From Musa acuminata AAA Group (Eukaryota > Streptophyta > Magnoliopsida > Zingiberales > Musaceae): a stretch of 64,000 nucleotides of DNA. A model generated the notes under the pieces. It was not told the origin of the DNA. It saw only the letters and a program-made list of their open reading frames with translations, and made no database searches. Position numbers and translations under genes: made by a program. The stretch spans positions 27,733,501 to 27,797,500 of the forward strand of contig NC_088339.1 in NCBI RefSeq assembly GCF_036884655.1. Direction: 5' to 3'. This document shows positions 26,388 through 37,500 of this stretch, one piece after another. The first letter of the stretch is position 1, and each line of letters begins with the position of its first letter.

Positions 26388-29300
26388 TTCATATCTACAG
26401 GATGGTGACAAAATTAATTATTCTTCTAAATTAGCAACATTCCATGATATAAAGAACTGTGTCAAAATTAACATGCCTACAACTTTCTGCATGAATGAAC
26501 AGCCAGCAAACAAGTTAGAGTACAAAAAAAGGGGCATACACCAAGAATTGGAGTCGAAGAGGACTTAATTATTACAAACAAGATAATATAGCAAGACATG
26601 GTTCACCTTACCGGTCCGTACCAATGTACTGACCGTCGGTATGATATGTACTAACATACCGACACAAGATATGGTAGAGTGTACCAACGGACTGGTATCT
26701 ATCACCCATATCGATCCCTTGTTAGATTGGTAAATATCGCCCGTACCAAACAATATGTCATCATACGATGAACCTTACAGCAAGATACGTGTATCTAGAA
26801 TAAGTTTGTTCCTTACCGTGACATCATCCACGGGTTGGAAATTTCTTTTGCACACTTGCACCTAGAAAATATCAGAATGTTCACAATAAATATATTTCTC
26901 TAAAAAAACAATAGAACAATAAACAGACAACTTCAGATCATAAAAAGGAGGCAGAGGAAGATTGCTCACCTGTGAAACCTCATGGTTATCAAACAAACTA
27001 AAGAACTGTACACAATAATCTTCAGTCAGCACAGCAATTAACCCAGCTGTCTCATCATATGCAACTTGTGTGCACAAGCCTTTATGTCCAACAGGATATG
27101 AGAAAGGAAGCTAATGATCATATAAGTATATATTAATTGAAGGTAGCTTATGCAAGGATGTATCACTGTTTAAGTCTGAAATAAGCCCACAGGGGATTAG
27201 TGTATTAACCATCTGACAAACCTTGATTCCAGCAATAGACTTTGTGATCTCCATTGTAGGCATTTTTAACAGATGGATGTGATTATCTGCACAAGTTACC
27301 TGAAATGACAAATATGAATTAACATCAACTACTCTAGAAAACTCACATATGTATCATACCCATGAAGGAACGACGAAGTACAGTAAAAGAGAAGGAAAAA
27401 AGAAGGACAACAAACTCATACATTGTATGTTTAATTCTTGGATAAGGTGTACACAAGAATCCATGTAAGAATGAAAAATGCTGCTTACATACATACATAT
27501 ATATATGCACACACTTAACAAAAAACTAGTGCAATATTTTTACAAATGTCCGGTTGAGTTCCACTGCCAGATACATGCCAATAAAAAAATATCATTATTT
27601 TGAAGGTGATAAGTGCAGATAATGTTGTTGCTTCAGATATCTTTTAGCCTCATAAGAATGCAGGATAATGATTGCTTTCTGACACCAATGTCCTAAAACA
27701 ATTCAATCCAGATTGATATAGAGAGGATTAGGCATTGAACTGCCCCAAAAATATAAGCAAATAAAATTTTGTTAAAATTTCTACTTAAACCCGGATATTA
27801 GCTATTTTATAACTAGGAACATACTATTTCAAAAAGAATATTTAAGGAATTTTGGTGATGACTGCATGACTTAGTTGAATTACAACTCTAGCTGGTTTTG
27901 CTTTCTCATGAAAGAGAGCCAAGTAATTCTGTCATATCAATGCAACATAGCTAGACTTTGATTTGTATTTTAATATAATGTCACCCAAAAACTATGATGC
28001 CTAAAATATATACTAAGCTATAAACAATAACATCAAGAGACCATCAGAGTTTTAGAAAGGAAATGTCTAGATTCCAGGTGAACTTTTAGCTGTCATCTGA
28101 TATAACATTGAGATGTAAGCAGGACAGTCTTGAAATGGCCAAACCAAAATGCTGATTTGAGATCCATGTCCTTCATGCACAAATTTATTTGACTGAAAAA
28201 TATAGCCGTCACCTAGCATCCCTCGTACAGGTTCATAACAAGATTACATGTTTTGCAGTCAGGACCAAGCAAGCAACCCATACCAGATTTCTAGAAGCCA
28301 CTACATAGTTACTGCATCTTCCAAGTGACTTAATCTGAACAATAAACTAAAGAGAACAGCAAGAAACTAAAAAAATTTTCCATCCAGTAAGTGCATCGCA
28401 TCAGATGAATCATCAATATTCAATTAGATCATACAAGGGGAGATAAAGCAATTTTCTATCAGAAGTCTTACACAAGAAAGAGAAGGATCTGGAGATTCAG
28501 TAAAGTATAAAAGTGGTGATCCTAAACGTGGCTTGAATTTTTTCTTTCCAGTGTCGATCTGCCAAACCACAATGACTCCTTCCTTTCCACCTGATACAAT
28601 CCAATGAAAGCTTACTGATAAGAACAAGGATGCAACACTTAAACTATATGTTATAGAAAAATTTGAAAATCAGGAAGCTTCAAAGAAGTAATGAAGGTCT
28701 TTTTTATCCTTTCTATGATCAGATGTATTTTGACTATAGTCAATCAACTGCCAATGAACTAATGCCAACATGATAAGGCATTACATTGTAACATCTAAAA
28801 GATCATAATAAGCTCTAATCAATTATGTCATAGTCAAACATGCACTACCTGAGTACAAATAAGCTCCATCAGAAGAGAAGGAAAGAAACTTAATCTCACT
28901 AGGGTGCCAATGCCATGTCGAGCAGGAATCAGCATCATCATTGTTCCTCACCCCAGGCTTTTCTTCATCAGTTAAATTCTTTTTCTTATTGGTTGCTTGT
29001 GAATCTCCTGAGAATTTTCTTCTCCCAAAACCAATCCACATCAAGATCCTTCCTGTTACATCACCTCCAGCCACCATTCTCAGTTTTGGATGAAATGCTA
29101 AAGCAGTCAACTTCTTTGTGTGATGCAGCTTGATCTTTTTTATTTCTTCAATCCTAAAATCATTTGAAGGAATCTTCCAAATGTCAAGTTTTCTTTTGTT
29201 CGTTATACCTAAGAATTCCCCATTTTTACTCACAGATAATAACTCTGGTTTTCTGGTCTGCAGAAATCAGATTCAATATCATGTCACAGTCTGCTCTTGA

Positions 29301-31235
29301 GTCATTAACTAGAATTACAAGTTGTGAGTTCAGCAAATAAATAAAAATAAATCTTTGCTTAATGTTCTAATAGGATTATATGTCACATCAATTTAACAGG
29401 AACTGTTTAAACAATCAATCCTAAGAATGACTGCAGAGTGAATACTTTCATGGTCATACCTCAGCCAACAATCCTCTAACACGACGTGACTTTGTTAAAT
29501 TGTAAATCTGGATCTGCCCACGAAATGCCTTATTTTCATCAGCTGATATGGTTGGATCTTCAACTGATATAAATGCATAATGATTAGATGTCTTCTCACT
29601 GCTTCCAATGGGTGTGCATGAAATATTCGGAATGACCTACAAGAAAATGATACCATATTAAAAATTTAACAAAAAAAACCCATGAAGATAACAAAACGAT
29701 ACAAAGAAATAGACCTCAAACATAAAGACATGTTGAAAAAAATAGATAGCCAAGCAAAAAAGATTTCACAATAACAAAAATGGATTATAATCTGTATATC
29801 ACACAATATAAAACTTCAAACAGATAACAGAAAAACTACAAAAGATACAAGCATGATCATAAGAATTAAAGCGACTTATAGTAATGAGATAACTTGGAAA
29901 ACTAATGATGAACCTTTTATCCAAAAACCACAAGAAAAAAAGATCCCAATCTATGCCTATCCTAACTAGGAAACCAACCGAAAATACATCTAAAATATTT
30001 AATTACAAAAATTAGAAGCATTTTCAATGTTTCACAAGTTCCATTTTGAGTGTAGAACTGTAGTTCCACCAAACTGAAGTTTCATAGAGTGAAAGATCTA
30101 GGAAATCTAGATCTAACAAATAACATATAATATTTTTCTGATCCACATATAACATTGATTTTGGACAAATTTTAATTTTCAAGTGAAAAACGGAAACACT
30201 AATGCAAGGTCTAGGGATAGTCAATATATACATACAGTCTTATACTTGAAAACAAAGAAACTACTTCTATAACTTCAAACCCAGTCAGTCAGGCCATATG
30301 AGAGCAATCTTTATGTGATAACAAAGTCCCAAAGCTTGTCTTCTTAGCAAAGTAGCAAACGTGAAACTAAAATTGTTACTCACCTTGGATAATAGTCAAC
30401 CAACTGGGTGAATCAGGAACCATGGAAGGTGATTTGAGATGATTGAAGTAGTTATAAAATAGGCTACCGATTTCATGTCTTGGTCAATGTTCTTCAGACA
30501 ATAGGAAACCCAAATGCAATCCATGCTACATTTTGGTTTAAATTTAGAGGCCATTTTTTTATGACCGACAAGTCCAAGATAACACTTTTCTGATATGGAA
30601 CGACCAAGTAGTTCTTGCAACAAGCTAAAATCATGACTTAAACCACTATTGTTCGTACATGTCTACCTCAATATCACTTAAACTCTAACTCTCCGTATAA
30701 AGAAGGAAAACTTAACAAAAAAATGAAAAGAAAGAAGCAGAGAGGTAATCATTAACTAGTTAGTTAGTCAAATGCAGCAAGCTTGCAGAATAACAAAAAT
30801 CACAAAGAGGTGGAATGACAATACTTACCATCGAATGGATTGGAAGCTGGACCTTCACCTTCTTTATCAACTCAGGCACAGAGAAATCCCAGTAACAGAT
30901 GGTCCCATCTATCGATGATGTCCAGCAGTAGCTGATGAACTTACTCGAGGGCGCGGCTACTGGAACAACGACAACTGACGTGACACGGTCAGTGTGACCA
31001 CCCTCCAATTCCGTAATCTGACACATCAATATTGGATTTTGATCATCAAACTTAAACTCTTCCGACACTCTCTATCTCCCTATCTCGAAATCAAAGTTCG
31101 AGGCAGACGAATAACCTTCATGCCGGTAGAGGTGCTGAAGATGGAGACAGTGCAACCAGTGCACACCAGGAGCTTCTTGCCATCATGAGAGAAGACAGGA
31201 GGTGACGAAACTAAGCTCTGACCTCCCGGGATCAT
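20408..31235 (-). CDS. WDR75: WDR75/UTP17-type WD40 protein of the small-subunit processome
   Basis: Sixteen exons keep phase throughout and give 804 residues: 31235-31116, 31017-30829, 29636-29460, 29257-28849, 28590-28472, 27299-27222, 27110-26970, 26861-26817, 26289-26123, 24650-24572, 24491-24406, 22050-21921, 21839-21707, 21541-21399, 21006-20814, 20613-20408. All introns are GT-AG. WD-type blocks include GGHTDRVTS, SIDGTICYWDF, LTALAFHPKLRMVAGGD, IKFLSFSSDGAYLYSG, GVIVVWQIDTG, ISSLAFRPGHCMAV and AAAFSADGSVLAI...VTLWDPD. Their order and spacing match plant WDR75 homologues, which form two beta-propellers and act in the nucleolus in the t-UTP subcomplex for early pre-rRNA transcription and processing (yeast Nan1/Utp17). 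The start at 31235 follows a short leader; an in-frame upstream ATG exists but adds a non-conserved hydrophobic stretch. Introns 9 and 11 carry a tandem duplication and a hAT-type insertion. Confidence 0.93.
22519..23374 (+). mobile_element. Non-autonomous hAT-type element, copy 1, with 8-bp target duplication
   Basis: The element itself is 22527-23366 (840 bp). It starts CAGTGATTGAAAAAGG and ends ...CTTTTTAAATCACTG, so both termini read CAGTGATT(G/T)AAAAAG. It is flanked by a perfect 8-bp duplication, ataatccc (22519-22526 and 23367-23374). CAGTG-type ends plus an 8-bp duplication are diagnostic of hAT elements. Subterminal regions are packed with gcgcctcg/cgaggcgc words on both sides, and the middle is GC-rich then very AT-rich. 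No transposase frame is present. It is inside WDR75 intron 11. Confidence 0.9.
25421..25906. repeat. 243-bp tandem duplication in a WDR75 intron
   Basis: A segment beginning atgtgaatacagtctcaata at 25421 is repeated from 25664 with an offset of 243 bp. I count about four substitutions between the two copies (for example cactacttttag versus cactatttttag, gctaccaca versus gctacaaca), so the duplication is recent. It lies in intron 9. Confidence 0.92.
26605..26760. repeat. Dispersed repeat rich in taccg/cggta words
   Basis: Contains ccggtccgtacca, taccgacac, cggactggtat and cgcccgtaccaaaca, the same word style as 60515-61215. It is in WDR75 intron 8, opposite no exon. Boundaries are not defined by clear termini. 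Confidence 0.35.
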
Positions 31236-31390
31236 GGTGCCCGATGTCGTTCCAACCCTAGGGTTTCGATGGCTGCAGAGGTAAAAGCAAATGAAGAACA
31301 TGAAGATCAGTTCGATCATTAAACCAGATTATAGAGAAATACATGGTATGCATGATGTGCATTGTTGCATCCATAAAGCAGATATATCGA

Positions 31391-32150
31391 CAGTGTGGTT
31401 AGTGATGATATTGACAGCCAAATGACGCCAAAGTCCCACAACGCCGAGGCTCTCGCCCGAGCGAAACGAGATGCTCTCGAATATTATAATTAAAAGAATA
31501 TACAACTAAATAGAAATATGCTAAACATGTTTACGAAGACCTATATTAGAATTAAACTGCTTTGTACACTTGTCATTAATTCTAAAATCTAACATATAAT
31601 TTCAAAACAATAAATATTAGAGATTTAACAATCTACTGTTAAACAGTAGTTAGAGGGGGAAAAAAACCGTTAACAGTAGCAGAGGGGGAGAAAAAAAAAA
31701 GAGAAAAGTGTCACCGATGGTTGACAGTAGGGAAGGAGAAGGCAGCGGTGACGGAGGAAGCTGCGGACGGCAGTTGCGACAGCGGCGGACGGCGACGTCG
31801 TGGACGGACGAAGCTTCCGAAGTGTACGTCAGTCGTGGAGGAAGCTGCGGTCCTCTCCCTCGACGGTATAAGGAACTGCCAACGGCGGCGGAAGGAAGCT
31901 ACGGACGAAGGCTAAGCCGTCGGACCCGTCCGTCGGTGACAGAGGAGGCCTCGGTCCGCTGCGTCTGCGGTGGAGGCAGCGGCAGAAAGCGTCGGCCGCG
32001 AGGGGAGGAACGCTCGCTAGGGTTGATCGCTCAATGGTGGCTTTTGTAGGTAAGAAAGTGGTTAGTTGATTCAATCGAATCAACTAGCCAATCGAACCAG
32101 ACTTAAAAGTCTGATTCGGTTCAACTATTTAAACCGGACGCTCAATGGTG
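31391..32150 (-). mobile_element. Decayed third copy of the hAT-type element family
   Basis: The left part (aacgccgaggctctcgcccgagcgaaacgagatgct) corresponds to the subterminal block of copies 1 and 2. The right part contains the 'ttagttgattcaatcgaatcaac' near-palindrome followed by 'cgaaccagacttaaaagtctgattcggtt', in the same order as copy 2. The termini are degraded (only a cagtg at 31391 on one side) and no target duplication is visible. It begins about 155 bp upstream of the WDR75 start codon. Confidence 0.6.
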
Positions 32151-33829
32151 GATCTAGACATCATGAACAGTGCATATAGACTGTAGACAAAATAGAAACC
32201 TGTGTCTCTAGCAGTTGCTCTGACAACAGCGGCCGCTCGATGGTGGATGCATTATGGCAGAGAGCATGTATTTCCACAATCAAACAGCAGCTGAAAGAAC
32301 AGCAAAAAATGTAAACAAAGCCCAACCTCTTCCCACCTTGGCAACTTCTTAAACACTGGTCTGCCTGATTACAAGGATCATGCAGCTGCAGCAACTCTCT
32401 AATACCGAGCGTCTCTCTCTTCCCCCCTTGTCAATTTATAGGTTCAACAAGAGTTCATTTCGTTGTTGGCATTGTTTTCCCTTGTGGTATGAACATCCCA
32501 GCAAATTTGTGGTATGATCCACCTAATGAAAAGGTAAGGCATCATCTGTCTAAGGGCAGGCATATCTAGCATAAATGATGTTTTTATAGCAGCTCTTATA
32601 AACAATGTCACTGAGAATTATTATGGAAAGTAGAAACACTTCCATCTTTGCAGTTAGATTACACTTATTTTTCAAGATTAAATCTTTAATTTCTTCCCTC
32701 CTTTTTTTCATTAACTTCCTATCCACGGCCTTGAGCAATCCAGGAAATAAAGATAGGATGTAGGAAACATTGCCATGTAACAACTTATAATTCTTATAAA
32801 AGAATCCTTCCATGGCACTAAAACTATTCCCAAAAAAAAACTAGACTCGATTTGGAACATGTCAATTGAACCCAAATCCAAATTCATCAACAGTCTGAAG
32901 GGATTCGGGTTTGCCCTTCCTCCTTACATGCCTAGTAGACCCAAAAGTGCTTCAATTTCCATCATAACTACAGATAATACATCTGTTATCTTGAGTACAA
33001 ACTAGAACATATTGATTCTAATTAGACTTAAACTTGAACCCTCAGTCTTTACTAAAGCTGCCAGGGTTAACAACAAGAATCCTGATAGCATCTAGGGCTC
33101 TTCAAACAATGCAAATGATAATACTTTATGCATCTAAAAAAATTGCTACATTATAGTAATCGCACACACCACTAGAGAGAATCGGACAGCATACATGCAG
33201 TAACCAGTAATTAGACCTTTCATAAGATGCCTGTCAATTTCCTTCACAGAACTGCCAATTTCAAGTTCAAATAACAACAATCAAAAGACGAACTTCCGGC
33301 TATGACGGCCAATTTCCTATACATATTGTATAGGTTGGACAAATAGGTGCCTCTAGGAAACTGTGATGCTTTCTACTCGCGGAAGATAGAGAAAGTTTCT
33401 GTAACGGAATGCTCACTATGGCAAACAGAACCAATTTTCAGTTTGCCAACTTACTGGAGCTAAGGAGATCGCATCCATCTAGAAGATGCATGACCAGAAT
33501 TACCGATCCCTATCAAGAAACATCATAAATCGATCTCAAGAAAACCTTTTTTAGAACTTATCTTCGACCAAAATCACTATAAGCAATTAAACATCCTAAT
33601 CGTTCCCACAACGCAAAAAAATTTCATCTTCTGTAGTGGATCGTCTCAACTAGCATAAACGACATATGTCATACACTACTGTTTAAAAGAACAAGAACAA
33701 ACGTCAAGAACAATAGCGTAACATTATATAACCCAGCATACAACGACACCAAAAAAATCCATTGCAAAGAGAACGAAGGAAAAACAAGAAAGAGGAAGAG
33801 GCGTTCTTCGATTTCGAACCTTGCCGAGA
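32151..33829. other. Intergenic DNA, possible body of an unknown minus-strand transcript
   Basis: No conserved protein is visible on either strand; open frames are short and lack family motifs. If the TATA-like promoter near 33902 is active, this stretch would be its transcribed region. Confidence 0.4.
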
Positions 33830-33901
33830 TCAATTCCACAAGGAGCCGGAAGCAGCGAAAGCGACAGCAAGAGAAAACAACGGAACCCTCATGGTGGTTG
33901 G

Positions 33902-33909
33902 TATTTATA
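33902..33909 (-). promoter_or_regulatory. TATA box for a putative minus-strand transcript
   Basis: On the minus strand the sequence reads ggttccCTATAAATACcaacc, a strong TATA box in GC-richer surroundings. Transcription would begin near 33875. A 20-codon ATG frame (33892-33830, MRVPLFSLAVAF...) begins too close to the TATA box to lie fully inside such a transcript. A possible donor (ggcaag|gttcg) follows near 33819. No downstream coding exon was recognised, so the product is unknown and may be non-coding. Confidence 0.35.
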
Positions 33910-34046
33910 GGGAACCACCCAGGGCATTAACCGGACCGTAGTGGAGCGGCAACGGCTCGACGAAACGAGTCAGTTAATGGGCCGGCCCGAAATAGACCAA
34001 ACCGGACCGCAATGGACCCATACGAGTCAGTCAATCACCCATGTAC

Positions 34047-34079
<33 letters not shown>

Positions 34080-34296
34080 CATACATATATATATATACAT
34101 ACATATATATATATACATATATATATACATACATATATATATATACATATATATATACATACATATATATATATACATATATATATACATACATATATAT
34201 ATATACATATATATATACATACATATATATATATACATATATATATACATACATATATATATATACATATATATATACATACATATATATATATAC

Positions 34297-34334
<38 letters not shown>
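34047..34334. repeat. TA-rich minisatellite with 30-bp unit
   Basis: The unit alternates (TA)n stretches with 'tacatacata' and 'tacata' interruptions and repeats exactly every 30 bp, with about six to eight near-identical copies between 34081 and 34300 and plain (TA)n at both ends. It lies between the PTC52-like gene (plus) and the putative minus-strand promoter. Confidence 0.92.
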
Positions 34335-34526
34335 GCTTATGTATTTCACATTTGATGTTGCCCATTATCCAAATAGTTTAACGGTCGGAAATGGTCAAAT
34401 AGTGTGGTTTAAATCGATTGCTTTGTGCAGCCATCTCATAGCACCACATGTTCGCTCCACGCGCCGTCGTGTTCCTCCTTTAGCACCTCTCGTTTGCCTC
34501 GATGCCCTTTCCGAACCCATCGCCTC

Positions 34527-37500
34527 ATGGCCGCTCTCAATTCTCTCCTCGCTCCACACTCCCTCCCATCCAAAACCCCTCGCTCTTTCCCATCTCCTCT
34601 TTCCCCGTCATTCCAATATTCGGTACTCCGTCTCTCCTCCTCGATCAAGAACGCTAGACTCCACTGCCATGCCTCCGCCTCCTCCTCGGCCGCGGCGGTG
34701 GTGACCGAAGCGGAACCAGATGCCACCGGTGAGGGGGAGAAGTTCGACTGGTTCGCCCACTGGTACCCCGTCGCCCCCATCTGCGACCTCGACAAGCGGC
34801 GGCCGCACGCGAAGACTGTGATGGGACTGGACCTCGTCGTGTGGTGGGACCGGACGAAGGGGCGATGGCAGGTGTTCGACGACCGCTGCCCCCACCGATT
34901 GGCCCCGCTTTCAGAGGGCCGCATCGACCCGTCGGGCCGCCTGCAGTGCGTGTACCATGGCTGGTGCTTCGACGGCAGCGGCAGCTGCAAGTACATCCCC
35001 CAGGCGCCGGACGATGGGCCTCCGGTGAGTAACTTTGCTTGTCCGACCATCTTATTGTGTTCTGCTGTTGAAATAAGTTTGTTGGTTGATGCTTTTCTTA
35101 GAGTATATATAGTGTGGATTGTATACATGGATTCACCTTGTGGAGCTGAGTCCGACGAATTTGCCGCCTGAGGTGGCCAACTGTAACCCGCTGAACAATT
35201 ATCGAAGCTCTTGCTTTTGCATAATCTACTTTGTATGGTGGCTTTTGATTTAGGTGTGTTACAATTGAGTAGATAAGTTCTTTTTTGTTTACATGACGAA
35301 TAGATAATTTCTTCCTCGCTCTAAATGTGGTTAAAACGATACATGTTCCTTGATCATGACCATGGTTAGACACATATTAGTAGATCAGAATAGTGATTGC
35401 AACTCAAGGAAACAACTCACGACTCTAGTGCTGGTCAATGAGAAACAAACACACATGACTGAGAATCACATCGTGACAGTCGAGCTAAAATTGAGCATTG
35501 GAATATAGGAAATCATGTGAATTTGCTTTCCAAATACCAAAATTGTTGGAACTATAATAGAACAACAGGTGAAATGGTATAATTCTTGATTTGGTTAGAT
35601 GTAATTGAATGGTTTAAACTAGAATAGGGCTAAACAGGAACCAAATCAATCTGTTTTGGCCAGAGTGGGACTTGATTTTGTTGGATTTAATTCAAGTCAA
35701 TTCGACAGAGATCTAAGCTATTCATAACAATGTGCAAAATAGGCCATATAGTGACCATCTGATATCAATTTCAATAAGACTGGCTGTTGGATTCTATTTT
35801 TCATGTCGATCGTAATGATTCCACCTGATTGACTTGTATTGGGTGGTAGCCTATCAAATGTTTTATTCATTACAAGTATTAAATAACTAACATGTTGTTT
35901 GAGACACAAGTCATCATATGTTGACTGTATAGCTAGTGCACTAAACTAAATTTACTTTTGTCCAATTAGTGGATCAATTTTATTCCACATTGACCTAGCC
36001 CAAATTAAACAAACCACCTAGAGGAAAACAAGTATGAGAGTATGCAGGTAGATACTCTTTGTTTTTAATTTATTCAAACTGGGGAGGAAGTAAGTTTTGG
36101 GTTGGAAGTCAAGGGCCTTTCCACTAGGAAGTAATGATATAAATGGAAACTTCTATGAATAAGCAATAGCTATCATATAATGTGTATGTGTGGCATTATG
36201 TGATTGTGTGATATGTTAACCTTTTGTTTAAATAAAGTTAAACATAAACTATTGATTGATCATCCAACCCTACAGGTTCATACATTCAGGAAGGCTTGTG
36301 CTTCTGTTTATCCAAGTTTTGAACAGAATAAGATTTTGTGGTTCTGGCCAAGCACAGATCCTCAGTGCAAAGACATCGCAGTGAAAGCAAAGCCTCCATA
36401 CATTGAAGAGTTAGATGATCCATCATACACTTCTACAATGGGAATGAGAGATCTTCCATATGGGTAGGTTCTTTTCTCTGGATTAATTTCCTATCATCAA
36501 ACATTTACAATCCCAACTATGAAATTTTCAATCCCAACATTTATAAACTGACCATTCTTGGTCAAATTACCTGTTATGATCTTAAATTTGAGTTTTTTTT
36601 CAAGAAAATGAAGAACTTTCATTATGCTTCCATAGGAAGGCTATCATAAAACTCTGAATAGGGTGGAAGCTTCAACTCCCCACGTACAAGTTAGCTAAGT
36701 CTACTGTAGTTAGCTAAATTGTGTGCAAAAACATTCCTCTTCCAAGGCAAGTGGAAAAAACCGGTGACTCCAATAGTGGAGTTTAAATTTAAGTTTTCAG
36801 TATGTCATTTAGTAATAATTATGGAGTTCAGTTTGAGAACCTTTTTAAAAAGAAGAACATGAGCTTGAACATAGAGGGATTCATCAGTTTCTAAAATTGT
36901 GTACAGAACTTTGGGCTTGTTCGTGTTGGTGCCTCTTGACTAATGTCATAACTTGCCCTTTTATATTCTTGTTCATTAGTGTAGGCATCATCGCATAGAA
37001 ATTACAAGTAGCAGCCAGTGCTTACTCTCTCAGATGTCTTGATTTCTTCAAAAAATAATGAAATGATATAAAATCACTGCAAGAACATGTAAATAAGGAA
37101 AAAAGGTGAAGGAAATGCATAACACCAGTATGGCATTATGTGATGGCAAGTCTATTGGATTTTGCTAAATTTCTTGCATTTTATACTCGATCTGTCTTCT
37201 AGGCAACCTTGATCAATGTGTTTGCTTTATAGAAAAGATTGTTTAGGTTTTTGGCATTTAACTTTCTGATTTGTCATTCATGCTGCAAAAGGCAATGCTT
37301 GCCCGTGGATGTGATTCTTCTGCCACCAGTTAACCATTTGCCACTCATATTTATGTTTAGACAGATGTTTCTAGGTGATGACAATTAATACACTATTTTA
37401 AATTTCCATGTTATCTGCATTTTCTTCTTCTAGGCCTAGATTATCCTGATTTATTGTTCAGCTTTTCTTGGAATATGAAGTCATCACTAAGTACCTGCCC

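Noticed and set aside
31433..31446. 'gtcccacaacg' resembling the upstream element of plant snRNA genes
   Set aside because: It differs from the consensus (RTCCCACATCG), has no TATA box at the required spacing and lies inside the hAT-family remnant.
31708..32049. 113-codon Arg/Ser/Gly-rich open frame
   Set aside because: It lies in the GC-rich core of the decayed hAT-family copy and has no motif or conserved frame.
33830..33892. 20-codon frame starting MRVPLFSLAVAF, which looks like a signal peptide
   Set aside because: It stops after 20 codons and its ATG is only about 10 bases from the TATA box, too close for the normal start distance.
34012..34704. Long Ile/Tyr/His-repeat open frames across the TA minisatellite
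   Set aside because: They exist in several phases on both strands only because the repeat lacks stop codons; no protein family looks like this. Only the part from 34527 in the true frame belongs to the PTC52-like gene.
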